This document shows, one piece after another, positions 33,463 through 45,174 of a DNA stretch of 47,037 nucleotides. The stretch covers positions 1 to 47,037 of the forward strand of contig CAZWPO010000022.1 of NCBI GenBank assembly GCA_964635975.1. Reading direction: 5' to 3'. Both the position numbers and the translations under genes were made by a program. How positions within the stretch are numbered: the first letter of the stretch is position 1; every line of letters starts with the position of its first letter. This stretch comes from UBA5314 sp964635975 (lineage in GTDB: Bacteria > Bacillota > Syntrophomonadia > Syntrophomonadales > Syntrophomonadaceae). The notes under the pieces were generated by a model. The model was not told the DNA's origin. It ran no database searches and saw only the letters and a program-made list of their open reading frames with translations.

Positions 33463-33611
33463 TTTTCAACAAGTTTATCAACCCATTAAACCCTCTATTT
33501 ATTAGGACTAATAGCTATTATCCCCATAATTCACACTACTACGACTATTACTCCTATAAATTATCAAGAATAATAAGAATAATTTGGTGAATGTTTGATG
33601 GAGGTATATTG
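33463..33611. other. dnaA-dnaN intergenic region, possible second origin segment
   Basis: An AT-rich 149-nt gap with one near-consensus DnaA box TTATCCCCA at 33518-33526 (one mismatch) and a weaker TTATCAACC near 33475. In Bacillus the unwinding element lies in this gap. It also carries the dnaN ribosome binding site GGAGGT. Confidence 0.45.
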
Positions 33612-34745
33612 ATGAAGATTATCATTGAAAAGAAAGATCTATCGGCTATTACTTCCCAGGTTTACCGGGCTGCATCCAATAAAAACACCATCCCTGTTCT
33701 ATCAGGCCTTATGATCAAAGCAGATGAAAACGGGTTGACTATGACGGCTACTGATATGGAGATCGGTATAAAAGCGAGCACCCCTAAAGTGGACATAATC
33801 GAACCTGGTCAAGTCCTGGTTAATGCTCATTATTTTGCCGATTTTATTAAGGTTCTTCCCGACTCACAGATAACGATTGAACATGATCAGACTAAAGCCA
33901 AGCTCAAGGTCAGCTACGGAAAATCATCCGGCTTCCTAAACACTTATCGAGAGCAGGAATACCCTGATCTTCCCCTACAAAATATGGAATTAAGAATAGC
34001 TTTGCCTCAAAGAGTTATTAAAGAAGCACTCCGGAAGACCGCTTTTGCTGCCGCACAGAGCCATTTTAGACAGGTTTTCACTGGAGTACTTTTCGATTTC
34101 GTAGATGCTAATACCCTGAAAGTAGTTGCCTCCGATACTCATCGTCTGGCATATTTCAAATACCAATGGGAGGGAGAAGACATAGAAAAAACCAGTTTTA
34201 TCATACCCTCCCGGACAGTTAATGAACTTTCGAGATGGCTTGAAGACATTGATGAGGTGATTAATATCGCTTTAAGTCCTAACAATGTGGTTTTTTATAA
34301 GGAAAGATTTACTTTGATATCCAGGTTGATAGAAGGACAATACCCTAATTATGAACAGGTTATACCGGCAGCATCAAATACAAATATTAATGTTGACGCA
34401 CACCTTCTGGCCAACATACTTGAAAGAGCCAAGGTAATGCCGACCGATGACAAGTTAAAAATACCTAATGTATTGATTAGTATTAGAGATAATGAAGCAG
34501 TTCTTAACAGTTATTCGGAAATCATGGGAGAAATCGAAGAAATAATTGAGGACATAAATATATCAGGAGAAAAAGATTTTAAAATATCTTTTAACACCAA
34601 TTATTTTTTAGATGTGGTTAAACTGTTGGCAACCGAAAGCAATGAATTATCAATTAGCCTATCCGGGCCACTTGGACCAGCTGTGATCAGGAGTGATAAA
34701 CAGGACTATCTGTATGTACTGGTACCGCTTCGCACCAGTGCTTAA
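33612..34745 (+). CDS. dnaN: DNA polymerase III beta clamp
   Basis: A 377-residue sliding clamp made of three similar domains of about 120 residues; landmarks are NKNTIPVLSGLMIKA, FAAAQSHFRQVFTGVLFDF, ASDTHRLAYF and the terminal YLYVLVPLRTS. I place the start at the ATG at 33612 with GGAGGT about 6 nt upstream, rather than the ATG 21 nt earlier. It tethers polymerase to DNA. Lies between dnaA and recF. Confidence 0.97.
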   Translation: MKIIIEKKDLSAITSQVYRAASNKNTIPVLSGLMIKADENGLTMTATDMEIGIKASTPKVDIIEPGQVLVNAHYFADFIKVLPDSQITIEHDQTKAKLKVSYGKSSGFLNTYREQEYPDLPLQNMELRIALPQRVIKEALRKTAFAAAQSHFRQVFTGVLFDFVDANTLKVVASDTHRLAYFKYQWEGEDIEKTSFIIPSRTVNELSRWLEDIDEVINIALSPNNVVFYKERFTLISRLIEGQYPNYEQVIPAASNTNINVDAHLLANILERAKVMPTDDKLKIPNVLISIRDNEAVLNSYSEIMGEIEEIIEDINISGEKDFKISFNTNYFLDVVKLLATESNELSISLSGPLGPAVIRSDKQDYLYVLVPLRTSA

Positions 34746-34762
34746 GGAGTGACCTTGAGCTA

Positions 34763-35866
34763 TTGAAAATAAAAACCCTGCAGATAAAGAATTTCAGGAA
34801 TATAAAAAACCTATTTTATGAACCGGATAAAAAGCTCAATATATTTCTAGGAGAAAATGGTCAGGGTAAAACTAATATACTGGAAGCAATATTTGTTCTG
34901 GCTCAGGGGGGATCATTTCGACCGGTAAACGATTTTGGGATGGTGAATTATGAAGCCAGGACCTACGAAATCCGGGCTAAATATGAGAGTCAAGATCGCT
35001 CGAAAGAGTGTAGTTTGATTTATTGTGGAGAAGGCAATAAGATACTCAAGATTAATGGAAAAAAGGCCCGTTACAATAATCCAGATCGACTGAGGGTGGT
35101 TTTATTTACCCCCGATGACTTATTTCTGATAAAAGGAGCCCCCTCTCTGCGCAGGCATTTTTTTGATTTCGCTTTGTCGCAGCTCTCTTTAGAATATAGC
35201 CATCAATTAGCTGATTTCTCCAAATTAATAAAAAGAAGAAACCAAATACTTCGGAAAAGAAAGGAAAAAGGAAGCAGCCTTGTTATAATAGACGATCTTT
35301 TTTGTGAAAGTTCGGCTCATATTATTATGGCCAGGCTCAATTATGCAAATGTAATCAATGAAAAAGCACGGCATATTCACAAAGCTATTAATTCGAATAA
35401 CGGAGAGTTAAACATTAGATATGCACTTTCATTTAACATGGATAGTGGTAAAATTAATCTGGACCGAATAAAAACCGGCCTTAAAGAGGAGCTGGAGAGC
35501 AAAAGAAAACAGGAATATGAGCGGGGCTCCACTGTTATAGGTCCACATAGAGATGATATGCATGTTTATCTTAATGGACGATTGGCCCGGCAATTTGCAT
35601 CGCAAGGACAACAGCGCAACTTGGCCGTCAGTCTGAAATTGGCAGAAATAGAAGCCTTTTATGAAGTTAAAGGATATTATCCTCTTTTTCTTTTAGATGA
35701 AGTGATGGCTGAATTAGATGAAGAAAGAAGAATACTGCTACTAAACTATCTGAGTATTTCACAATTTCAGAGCTTTTTAACATCGGTTAATTTAAATATT
35801 GAAGAGAGAGAAGAGAAATACAGGATTAATGCGGTCCTGAATGGCACACTGCAAGGAAGGGAGTAA
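34763..35866 (+). CDS. recF: DNA replication and repair protein RecF
   Basis: A 367-residue SMC-like ATPase: FLGENGQGKTNILEAI (Walker A, about 29-44), the GPHRDDMHVYLNGR and QGQQRNLAVSLKLAE (signature) blocks and FLLDEVMAELDEERR (Walker B). It loads RecA at gaps. The start is TTG; AAGGAG lies 13 nt upstream, a little far. In this organism the small S4-like gene often found between dnaN and recF is absent. Its stop overlaps the start of remB by one base. Confidence 0.97.
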   Translation: MKIKTLQIKNFRNIKNLFYEPDKKLNIFLGENGQGKTNILEAIFVLAQGGSFRPVNDFGMVNYEARTYEIRAKYESQDRSKECSLIYCGEGNKILKINGKKARYNNPDRLRVVLFTPDDLFLIKGAPSLRRHFFDFALSQLSLEYSHQLADFSKLIKRRNQILRKRKEKGSSLVIIDDLFCESSAHIIMARLNYANVINEKARHIHKAINSNNGELNIRYALSFNMDSGKINLDRIKTGLKEELESKRKQEYERGSTVIGPHRDDMHVYLNGRLARQFASQGQQRNLAVSLKLAEIEAFYEVKGYYPLFLLDEVMAELDEERRILLLNYLSISQFQSFLTSVNLNIEEREEKYRINAVLNGTLQGRE

Positions 35867-36123
35867 TGTTAGTGTTTATTCATCTGGGAAACAATTTTAT
35901 CATTTCTTCTCATGACATAATTACGATCTTGAATCTTAACACCAATCTCTCCGAAGATTTAATCGATATTATGGAGTTGGCTCGGTCAGAAAAAAAGCTG
36001 ATTAATATAAGTGAGGAGGGCAAAGAAAAGTCCATGATAATATGCCAGGATGCGGTGTATTTGTCGCCTATATCCTCAATTACGCTATACAAACGAGGGG
36101 CAGCCTTTTCTAAGGAGGGTTAA
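35866..36123 (+). CDS. remB: Extracellular matrix regulator RemB (YaaB)
   Basis: An 85-residue protein of the RemA/RemB (DUF370) family: IHLGNNFIISSHDIITILNL at the start and the later LSPISSITLYKRGAAF. In Bacillus RemB lies between recF and gyrB, exactly as here; RemA-type proteins bind DNA as rings. ATG overlaps the recF stop (TAATG). Confidence 0.9.
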   Translation: MLVFIHLGNNFIISSHDIITILNLNTNLSEDLIDIMELARSEKKLINISEEGKEKSMIICQDAVYLSPISSITLYKRGAAFSKEG

Positions 36124-36125
36124 GA

Positions 36126-38027
36126 GTGAAAATCAATGAAAACGAATATAATGCTTCAGATATACAGGTCCTGGAAGGTTTAGAGGCTGTTAGGAAAAGA
36201 CCAGGTATGTATATCGGCTCTACAGGACCTAAAGGGCTGCACCATCTGGTTTTTGAGATAGTTGATAATAGTATTGATGAGGCGGTAGCTGGTTATTGTA
36301 ATGAGATAGCGGTTTTTATTCATGCAGATAACAGCGTGACCGTCAAGGATAACGGGCGCGGGATACCTGTAGATATACACCCGTTGATGGGGATTCCCGC
36401 TCTAGAAGTTATTATGACCACACTGCATTCCGGCGGCAAATTCGGCGGTAGTGGGTATACTATCTCCGGAGGCCTGCATGGAGTTGGCCTTTCGGTCGTA
36501 AATGCATTATCGTCAGAAATGGAAGTAAGGGTGAGAAGAGATGGGCAGACCTACCGCCAGGTTTATCAGAGAGGCCGCCCGATAAGCGAGATGGAAGTCG
36601 TCGGAGAAAATAATGAGACTGGAACCAGTATTCATTTTTTCCCGGACAGCGAAATTTTTGAAGAACTGGTTTTCGACCGCGAGATTTTGATTCAAAGGCT
36701 CAGGGAGCTGGCCTTTTTAAACCCAAGTTTGAAGATTTTTTTCAGTGACGAGAGAGAAGAAGGCTTGCAAAAAGAATTCATCTCAACAGGACTAACTGAT
36801 TTTGTAGCTTATATAAACAAAAACAAAGAAACTATTAATGAAAAACCCATCCATTTAAAGGCTAGGAAAGAGGATGTAGTTGTCAGCACGGCCATCCAAT
36901 ACAACTCGGGCTATAGTGAAAATTTATATTCTTTTGCCAACAATATTCGAACTCAGGAAGGCGGAACCCACGAAGTAGGTTTTAAAAATGCTATTACCCG
37001 GGTGATAAATGATTATGCCAAGAAAAATGGCTTCATTAAAGAAAACGATTCGAATTTATCTGGCGAAGATATAAGGGAAGGAATGGCAGCCATCCTTTCT
37101 GTTCTTGTAAAAGAACCACAATTTGAAGGCCAGACCAAAACAAAGTTAGGTAATACCTACGTTCGGGGAATAGTTGAAAGTGTTGTATATGAGAATGTTG
37201 ATGATTATTTAAGTGAAAATCCATCCGCGGCCAGAAAAATAATAGATAAGGCTATAGCCGCCAGGCGCGCCCGGGAAGCAGCCCGCAAAGCAAGAGAATT
37301 GACCAGAAGGAAGAATGCACTAGAATCCACCTCTCTCCCGGGAAAACTAGCCGACTGTAGCAACCGGGACCCGGCTTTTTCTGAGCTGTTTATTGTTGAG
37401 GGTGACTCGGCGGGAGGATCGGCAAAACAGGGCAGGGATAGAAACTATCAGGCTATACTGCCCCTTAGAGGCAAAATCTTAAACGTAGAGAAATCGCGTC
37501 TTGACAAGGTCTTATCAAGTGAAGAAATCCGAAATCTTATAACCGCCCTGGGAACAGGAATAGGCGAGGATTTTGACATAAAGAAAGCCCGGTACCACAA
37601 GATATTTATTATGACCGATGCTGACGTCGACGGTTCTCATATCAGAATACTTCTGCTAACTTTTTTCTACCGGTATATGCGGGAGTTGATAGAACATGGA
37701 TATGTATATATTGCTCAACCGCCGCTCTACGGCTTGAAGAGAGGAAAAGACATAAGGTATTTTTACAATGATAATGAATTAAACAAGTTCATGAGCGAAA
37801 CAGAACAGAAATGGTCTATCCAAAGATATAAAGGCCTTGGCGAAATGGATGCGGATCAGCTCTGGGAAACAACCATGAATGCTGAAAAGCGCACTATTCT
37901 GAGAGTGAACATTGAAGACGCCATAGAAGCCGAGAAGATATTCTCTGATTTAATGGGAGACAATGTTGAACCGCGCAAGGAATTCATACAGGCTAACGCT
38001 CGTTATGTAAGCAATCTGGATATATAA
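36126..38027 (+). CDS. gyrB: DNA gyrase subunit B
   Basis: A 633-residue type IIA topoisomerase subunit. GHKL ATPase: EGLEAVRKRPGMYIGST (about 18-34), DNSIDEAVAGY, DNGRGIPVDIHP and GGLHGVGLSVVNALS; TOPRIM: EGDSAGGSAKQGRDRNYQAI and DADVDGSHIR; C-terminal VEPRKEFIQANA. The start is GTG with AAGGAGGG upstream, 2 nt after remB. With GyrA it introduces negative supercoils. Confidence 0.98.
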   Translation: MKINENEYNASDIQVLEGLEAVRKRPGMYIGSTGPKGLHHLVFEIVDNSIDEAVAGYCNEIAVFIHADNSVTVKDNGRGIPVDIHPLMGIPALEVIMTTLHSGGKFGGSGYTISGGLHGVGLSVVNALSSEMEVRVRRDGQTYRQVYQRGRPISEMEVVGENNETGTSIHFFPDSEIFEELVFDREILIQRLRELAFLNPSLKIFFSDEREEGLQKEFISTGLTDFVAYINKNKETINEKPIHLKARKEDVVVSTAIQYNSGYSENLYSFANNIRTQEGGTHEVGFKNAITRVINDYAKKNGFIKENDSNLSGEDIREGMAAILSVLVKEPQFEGQTKTKLGNTYVRGIVESVVYENVDDYLSENPSAARKIIDKAIAARRAREAARKARELTRRKNALESTSLPGKLADCSNRDPAFSELFIVEGDSAGGSAKQGRDRNYQAILPLRGKILNVEKSRLDKVLSSEEIRNLITALGTGIGEDFDIKKARYHKIFIMTDADVDGSHIRILLLTFFYRYMRELIEHGYVYIAQPPLYGLKRGKDIRYFYNDNELNKFMSETEQKWSIQRYKGLGEMDADQLWETTMNAEKRTILRVNIEDAIEAEKIFSDLMGDNVEPRKEFIQANARYVSNLDI

Positions 38028-38115
38028 CATAACCAGCTCAAAATTTTAGTGGAGCAGAAGAAAAAGGCATCATGCCTGGCTTGGATAAGCGGAAATTTTT
38101 AGGAGGTAATGTCGT

Positions 38116-40551
<2,436 letters not shown>

Positions 40552-40601
40552 TGGTTGGCGGATACTGATGAATTGATATTTCTTTATGGAGGGAAAAGCC
40601 C

Positions 40602-41486
40602 GTGGAAGAGAAGGGAACATTTAAAGTAAAAACAGGACTGGCACAGATGCTTAAAGGGGGAGTTATCATGGATGTAACTACTCCTGAACAGGCAAAAATT
40701 GCAGAAGAAGCAGGAGCCTGTGCGGTAATGGCTTTAGAAAGGGTGCCCGCGGATATTCGAGCTGCCGGTGGGATTGCTCGCATGGCAGACCCAACTATAA
40801 TACTGCGTATTATGGAAGCTGTGACTATTCCTGTCATGGCAAAATGCAGGATTGGGCATTTTGTAGAAGCGCAAATTTTGGAGTCCCTGGGCATTGACTA
40901 TATTGATGAGAGTGAAGTACTTACTCCGGCCGATGATAAGTACCACGTTGATAAAACCAGATTTAAAGTGCCGTTTGTATGCGGAGCACGCAACCTCGGA
41001 GAGGCACTGCGGCGTATTGGTGAAGGAGCAGCCATGATTCGTACCAAAGGTGAGCCCGGCACCGGCAATGTGATAGAAGCGGTAAGACATATCAGACAGG
41101 TGAATGATGAGATACGCTGGGTCGTAAACCTTCCGGCAGAAGAATTGATGTCAGCGGCCAAGGAGCTCCAGGCTCCCTATGAGCTGCTGCAAGAAGTCGT
41201 AAAAGTCAAGCGCATGCCGGTGGTAAATTTTGCGGCTGGGGGTATCGCCACACCCTCAGATGCTGCATTGATGATGCAGTTGGGCTGCGATGGAATATTC
41301 GTTGGATCGGGAATTTTTAAATCAGGTGATCCCATGAAGCGGGCCCGGGCAATTGTGGCAGCTACCACTTATTATCAGGATGCCAGCGTTCTGGCAGAGG
41401 TGTCACGTGATTTAGGTGAAGCCATGGTGGGAATAGACATTAGCACGATACGGCCGGAAGAAAGGATGCAGGATCGTGGCTGGTAA
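40602..41486 (+). CDS. pdxS: Pyridoxal 5'-phosphate synthase, synthase subunit
   Basis: A 294-residue TIM-barrel enzyme that makes PLP from ribose 5-phosphate, glyceraldehyde 3-phosphate and ammonia. Family blocks: KGGVIMDVTTPEQAKIAEEAGA, ALERVPADIRAAGGIARM, PVMAKCRIGHFVEAQ, MIRTKGEPGTGNVIEAVRH. GTG start with GGAGGG upstream. Overlaps pdxT by 11 nt, consistent with the 12:12 complex. Confidence 0.98.
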   Translation: MEEKGTFKVKTGLAQMLKGGVIMDVTTPEQAKIAEEAGACAVMALERVPADIRAAGGIARMADPTIILRIMEAVTIPVMAKCRIGHFVEAQILESLGIDYIDESEVLTPADDKYHVDKTRFKVPFVCGARNLGEALRRIGEGAAMIRTKGEPGTGNVIEAVRHIRQVNDEIRWVVNLPAEELMSAAKELQAPYELLQEVVKVKRMPVVNFAAGGIATPSDAALMMQLGCDGIFVGSGIFKSGDPMKRARAIVAATTYYQDASVLAEVSRDLGEAMVGIDISTIRPEERMQDRGW

Positions 41487-42042
41487 AACCATCGGAATTC
41501 TTGCCTTACAGGGAGCGTTCATTGAGCATCAGGCAAGCATCAAAAAGAGCGGTGCCCGTGCCATTCAGGTGAGGACTCTGGAGGATATCGAGCAAAGCGA
41601 TGCCTTAATCATTCCTGGTGGAGAGAGTACTACTATCGGAAAGTTAATGCGCGAATATGGCCTGGAAAATATCGTTATTGCTAAAGCTAAAAAGGGTATG
41701 CCGTTATGGGGAACATGCGCCGGTATGATTCTGCTGGCTAAAGAGATCGCAGGGTCAGACCAGCCCCGCCTGGGACTCATGGATATGATTGTTAAGCGCA
41801 ACGCCTATGGTAGGCAGATGGACAGTTTCGAAACTGAACTTGAAATAGAAGAGATCGGCCTGACCCGGGGGGTTTTCATCCGAGCTCCTTATGTTGAAAA
41901 AGTATGGGGCGATGCACGAGTTCTCTGTAAATACAGGGAAAAGATCGTTATGGTGCGGGAAAAAAACCTTCTCGCTACTGCTTTTCATCCTGAGCTGACG
42001 AAACAGACAGAAGTACATGAATACTTCTTATCGATGGTTTGA
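41476..42042 (+). CDS. pdxT: Pyridoxal 5'-phosphate synthase, glutaminase subunit
   Basis: A 188-residue class I glutamine amidotransferase: GILALQGAFIEHQ, IIPGGESTTIGKLM, the nucleophile elbow WGTCAGMILLA (catalytic Cys near residue 79) and the catalytic TAFHPELT. Supplies ammonia to PdxS. Start GTG inside the pdxS end, so translationally coupled. Confidence 0.98.
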   Translation: MAGKTIGILALQGAFIEHQASIKKSGARAIQVRTLEDIEQSDALIIPGGESTTIGKLMREYGLENIVIAKAKKGMPLWGTCAGMILLAKEIAGSDQPRLGLMDMIVKRNAYGRQMDSFETELEIEEIGLTRGVFIRAPYVEKVWGDARVLCKYREKIVMVREKNLLATAFHPELTKQTEVHEYFLSMV

Positions 42043-42051
42043 GAAAGAATT

Positions 42052-42085
42052 GGTTCATAAGTAGTATGGGGTGGATTCATGAACC
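42052..42085. repeat. Inverted repeat before the serine operon promoter
   Basis: GGTTCAT (42052-42058) and ATGAACC (42079-42085) form a 7-bp inverted repeat with a 20-nt spacer; the second arm abuts the -35 hexamer. No T tract, so a weak terminator for pdxT is less likely than an operator or chance. Confidence 0.4.
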
Positions 42086-42114
42086 TTGCAAAGGGTGTCA
42101 AGGTATACTATAAT
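42086..42114 (+). promoter_or_regulatory. Promoter of the serine operon
   Basis: TTGCAA (42086-42091) and TATAAT (42109-42114) with 17 nt between them, immediately upstream of the T-box leader. Confidence 0.82.
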
Positions 42115-42121
42115 AAACTTC

Positions 42122-42356
42122 AAATTTCACAAAACAAAGACAATGATGGGGAAGTAAAAATTCGGACTGGTCAAGAGAACTGACGGTGGGTGCAAGTCAG
42201 AGCAGAACGGGTTTTGAATCCGCCCCGGAGTTAACTGCGAAAGCAGGTATCGGTAGTTCCGTTACAACTGGCAAAGTGGGTGTGTTTTAATACGCCAAAT
42301 AGGGTGGCAACGCGGGAAGACCTCTCGTCCCTTTAGTGGACGGGAGGTTTTTGTTT
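42122..42356 (+). promoter_or_regulatory. Serine-specific T-box riboswitch (UCC specifier)
   Basis: The leader contains the distal stem I signature AGAGAACTGACGGTGGGTG, a specifier context GAATCCG with codon TCC at 42219-42221, and the T-box core AGGGTGGCAACGCGGG at 42301-42316 that pairs with the uncharged tRNA acceptor end. A terminator (42320-42356) follows. When tRNA-Ser is uncharged it binds both sites and stabilises the antiterminator, turning on the aminotransferase-serA-serS genes. The codon assignment is by position and by the serine genes downstream. Confidence 0.9.
42320..42356 (+). terminator. T-box terminator hairpin
   Basis: ACCTCTCGTCC and GGACGGGAGGT pair over 11 bp (one G-U) around a CTTTAGT loop, followed by TTTTTGTTTT. 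Competes with the antiterminator of the T-box. Confidence 0.92.
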
Positions 42357-42389
42357 TGTGTAAAGGACTACATTTGAGGGAGGCAAATC

Positions 42390-43565
42390 ATGATAGGGGA
42401 GCAATACCTACTTCTTCCCGGACCAACACCGGTGCCGGAACGAGTAGTAAGAGCCATGAGCAGACCCCTGGTCAATCATCGCGGTCCAGAGTTCAGGGAC
42501 GTTATCAACGATGTCACCGCCGGGGTGAAAAAGGTTTATGGGACCAAACACAATGTTTTGATTTATCCGGCCTCAGGCACTGGTGGTTTAGAAGCCGCGG
42601 TAGTCAATTTTATCTCACCCGGGGACCGGGTTCTGGCGGTTTCCATTGGAGTTTTTGGAGACCGGTTTGCCGATATAGCCAAACAATTTGGCGGAATAGT
42701 GGAGAAAATGGACTTCCCATGGGGAAGTTCAGCTGATCCAGAGCACATAAGGGAGATCCTGGCGAGAGATGTCAATCTGGACATCAAAGCCATTTTAATC
42801 ACGCATAATGAGACTTCGACCGGGGTATTTAATGATATACAAGCCATAAGCCAGGCTCGAGGAGACCATCCGGCATTGCTCATTGTCGATGCGGTAAGTG
42901 GCCTAGCAGCAGTTGATCTGCGCATGGATGAATGGGGACTTGATGTAGTAGTTAGCGGGTCTCAGAAAGCTTTTATGATTCCTCCCGGACTTTCGTTTAT
43001 GGCTTTTAATGAAAGAGCCCTGGAGGTACATCGCAAAGGAAAGAACTCCAGATTTTATTGGGACCTTGATCTAGGAATGAAATATTTGGAGAAAGGGCAA
43101 AATCCATTTACACCGCCGATATCCTTATACTTTGGCCTGGCTGAAGCATTGACTATGCTCTTTGAAGAAGGGATGGACCGGGTTCTTCAGCGGCATTGGA
43201 ATTATCGCAATATGGTAAGGGCAGCCGTTAGGGCCATAGGCCTGGAGCTTTTAGCGGACGACAGCTGCGCTTCAGCGGCACTGACATCGGTAATAGTGCC
43301 GGGACGCAAAGGAGCTAACCGCTTAAGGAAAATGATGCTGGATGAATTTAATATTGCACTGGCGGGCGGGCAGCTTGAATTAGATGATGTTATTTTCCGT
43401 ATAGGACATTTAGGTTATGTCAGGGAATTAGATTTGCTCTCAGTCCTGGCCGCACTTGAAATAGCCTTGCTGAAGAGCGGGTTTGACCTGGAAATGGGCA
43501 GAGGAGTCAAAACAGCCCAGGAATACCTTTTTCAAATTCATAAAGAGGAAGCGAAGGGAGTGTAG
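42390..43565 (+). CDS. Class V aminotransferase, serine-pyruvate/serine-glyoxylate type
   Basis: A 391-residue fold-type I PLP enzyme of the AGXT family. It begins YLLLPGPTPVPERV; the PLP lysine is in SGSQKAFMIPPGLSF (about residue 196), with NETSTGVFND and VDAVSGLAAVDLRMDEW before it. Being between the serine T-box and serA, it most likely supplies the transamination step of serine synthesis in place of SerC (3-phosphohydroxypyruvate or hydroxypyruvate to the serine form); this role is inferred. ATG with GGGAGG upstream; two nt before serA. Confidence 0.9.
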   Translation: MIGEQYLLLPGPTPVPERVVRAMSRPLVNHRGPEFRDVINDVTAGVKKVYGTKHNVLIYPASGTGGLEAAVVNFISPGDRVLAVSIGVFGDRFADIAKQFGGIVEKMDFPWGSSADPEHIREILARDVNLDIKAILITHNETSTGVFNDIQAISQARGDHPALLIVDAVSGLAAVDLRMDEWGLDVVVSGSQKAFMIPPGLSFMAFNERALEVHRKGKNSRFYWDLDLGMKYLEKGQNPFTPPISLYFGLAEALTMLFEEGMDRVLQRHWNYRNMVRAAVRAIGLELLADDSCASAALTSVIVPGRKGANRLRKMMLDEFNIALAGGQLELDDVIFRIGHLGYVRELDLLSVLAALEIALLKSGFDLEMGRGVKTAQEYLFQIHKEEAKGV

Positions 43566-43567
43566 TT

Positions 43568-45163
43568 ATGGATAAAAAGAGAGTTATAGTGACAGAGAGA
43601 ATTGCCGAAGAGGGCATTGAAATGCTCAAGACTGAGCTAGATGTGGACTATCGTGACGATATAACCCGCGAAGAACTGTTAAAGGTCATCGGTGATTATG
43701 ATGCGTTGATAGTACGAAGTGTTACCAAGGTAGATGAGGAATTGATAAAAAACGGTGTGCCCAGGTTGAAGATAGTAGGCAGAGCCGGTAATGGAGTGGA
43801 CAACATAGATGTGGACGTATGTACCCGGTATGGAGTGGTAGTTGCCAACACGCCAGATAGCAATACGATATCGGCAGCCGAACAAACCATAAGTCTACTC
43901 TTATCTTCCGCAAGGAAAACCGCCTGGGCCAATTATTACCTTAAGGGTGGCACCTGGGATAGAAAACCTTTCCGAGGGGTGGAGCTATACGGAAAAACCG
44001 TTGGCATCGTTGGTCTGGGGAGAATCGGATCTATGGTAGCTACCAGACTGAAAGCTTTTAATATGAGAGTGGTTGCCTATGACCCCTATATAGCAGACGA
44101 GCGGTTTGAACGTTTTGGCGCTGAAAAAATGGATACCCTGGAGCAGCTGGTGAAAGAAGCCGATTTTATCACCGTTCATACACCTAGAAATGAAGAAACC
44201 ATGCATATGATAGATGAAAAGATCTTAGCCCTGGCTAAAGATGGTGTCAGAGTGGTCAACTGCGCCCGGGGTGGAATTATTAAAGAAACAGCTATAATTA
44301 AAGGCCTTGAAGAAGGCAAGATACACAGTGCAGGATTAGATGTTTTTGAGAAGGAACCGACTACCAGACATCCGCTCTTTGAATTCGATACCGTGGTGGT
44401 AACCCCCCACCTGGGTGCTGATACCCATGAAGCCCAGAAGAGGGTGGGTGAAAACATCGCTGAACAGGTCATTAAGGCTCTAAAGGGAGATATAGTTCCA
44501 AATGTAGTAAATCTTCCGACCATGCTGAGCGAAGAACTAGAGTATCTCAAGCCGTATATAACGCTGGCCGAAAAGATGGGCAGGATATATTTCCAGTTGG
44601 AAAAGCATGCGGTAAGCCAGATAGAATTGACTTTCAGTGGCCCGATATCGAAAAATGAAACGGAAATGCTGACTATCGCCTTTTTAAAAGGCATGTTGGA
44701 GCCCATTTTATGGGAGAAGGTCAACTACGTTAACGCACGCCTAATGGCTGAGGACCGGGGGATAAAAGTCTTTGAGAGAAAAGAGCAGAAGAGCAGCCGG
44801 CGTTACAAAAATGTAATTGCCGCTAAAATTTCTAATCAAGGCAGAGAATTGGATCTGGTCGGGACGCTCTCCAGAGCAAGAAATCCTCTCCTGGTTGAAA
44901 TCAAGGGATATGAAACCGAAACTGAACTTGACGGGTATGTCATCCTGGTAGAAATCGAGGACCGGCCTAGAGTAATTGGGCCTTTTGCAACTGCCCTGGG
45001 CGACCACAAAGTGAATATCGCCGGAATGAAAGTTGCTCGCCAGATCAAAGGCGAAAAAGCCATAATGATACTCAATGTAGACAACAAAGTCGAAGAAGAG
45101 GTCCTGGAGCAGTTGGCTGACTTCGACGGGGTGGTAGGACGCCCCAAACTTCTGAGGTTCTAA
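43568..45163 (+). CDS. serA: D-3-phosphoglycerate dehydrogenase, long form
   Basis: A 531-residue enzyme catalysing the first step of serine synthesis. The catalytic half has GRAGNGVDNIDVD, the NAD loop GIVGLGRIGSMVA (about 146-158), the RGGIIKE block and TPHLGADTHEAQ. The C-terminal half adds an allosteric-substrate-binding-like domain and an ACT domain (about 455-531, VEIEDRPRVIGPFATALGDH), the usual site for serine feedback. ATG two nt after the aminotransferase. Controlled by the upstream T-box. Confidence 0.97.
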   Translation: MDKKRVIVTERIAEEGIEMLKTELDVDYRDDITREELLKVIGDYDALIVRSVTKVDEELIKNGVPRLKIVGRAGNGVDNIDVDVCTRYGVVVANTPDSNTISAAEQTISLLLSSARKTAWANYYLKGGTWDRKPFRGVELYGKTVGIVGLGRIGSMVATRLKAFNMRVVAYDPYIADERFERFGAEKMDTLEQLVKEADFITVHTPRNEETMHMIDEKILALAKDGVRVVNCARGGIIKETAIIKGLEEGKIHSAGLDVFEKEPTTRHPLFEFDTVVVTPHLGADTHEAQKRVGENIAEQVIKALKGDIVPNVVNLPTMLSEELEYLKPYITLAEKMGRIYFQLEKHAVSQIELTFSGPISKNETEMLTIAFLKGMLEPILWEKVNYVNARLMAEDRGIKVFERKEQKSSRRYKNVIAAKISNQGRELDLVGTLSRARNPLLVEIKGYETETELDGYVILVEIEDRPRVIGPFATALGDHKVNIAGMKVARQIKGEKAIMILNVDNKVEEEVLEQLADFDGVVGRPKLLRF

Positions 45164-45174
45164 GAGTTTAAAAG

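Noticed and set aside
42122..42300. Purine or SAM riboswitch before the serine operon
   Set aside because: The AGGGTGGCAACGCGGG core and stem I signature identify a T-box instead.
42390..43565. Aminotransferase as archaeal-type cysteine desulfurase or NifS
   Set aside because: Motifs and the LPGPTPVP start fit the AGXT subgroup, and the serine T-box and serA context agree.
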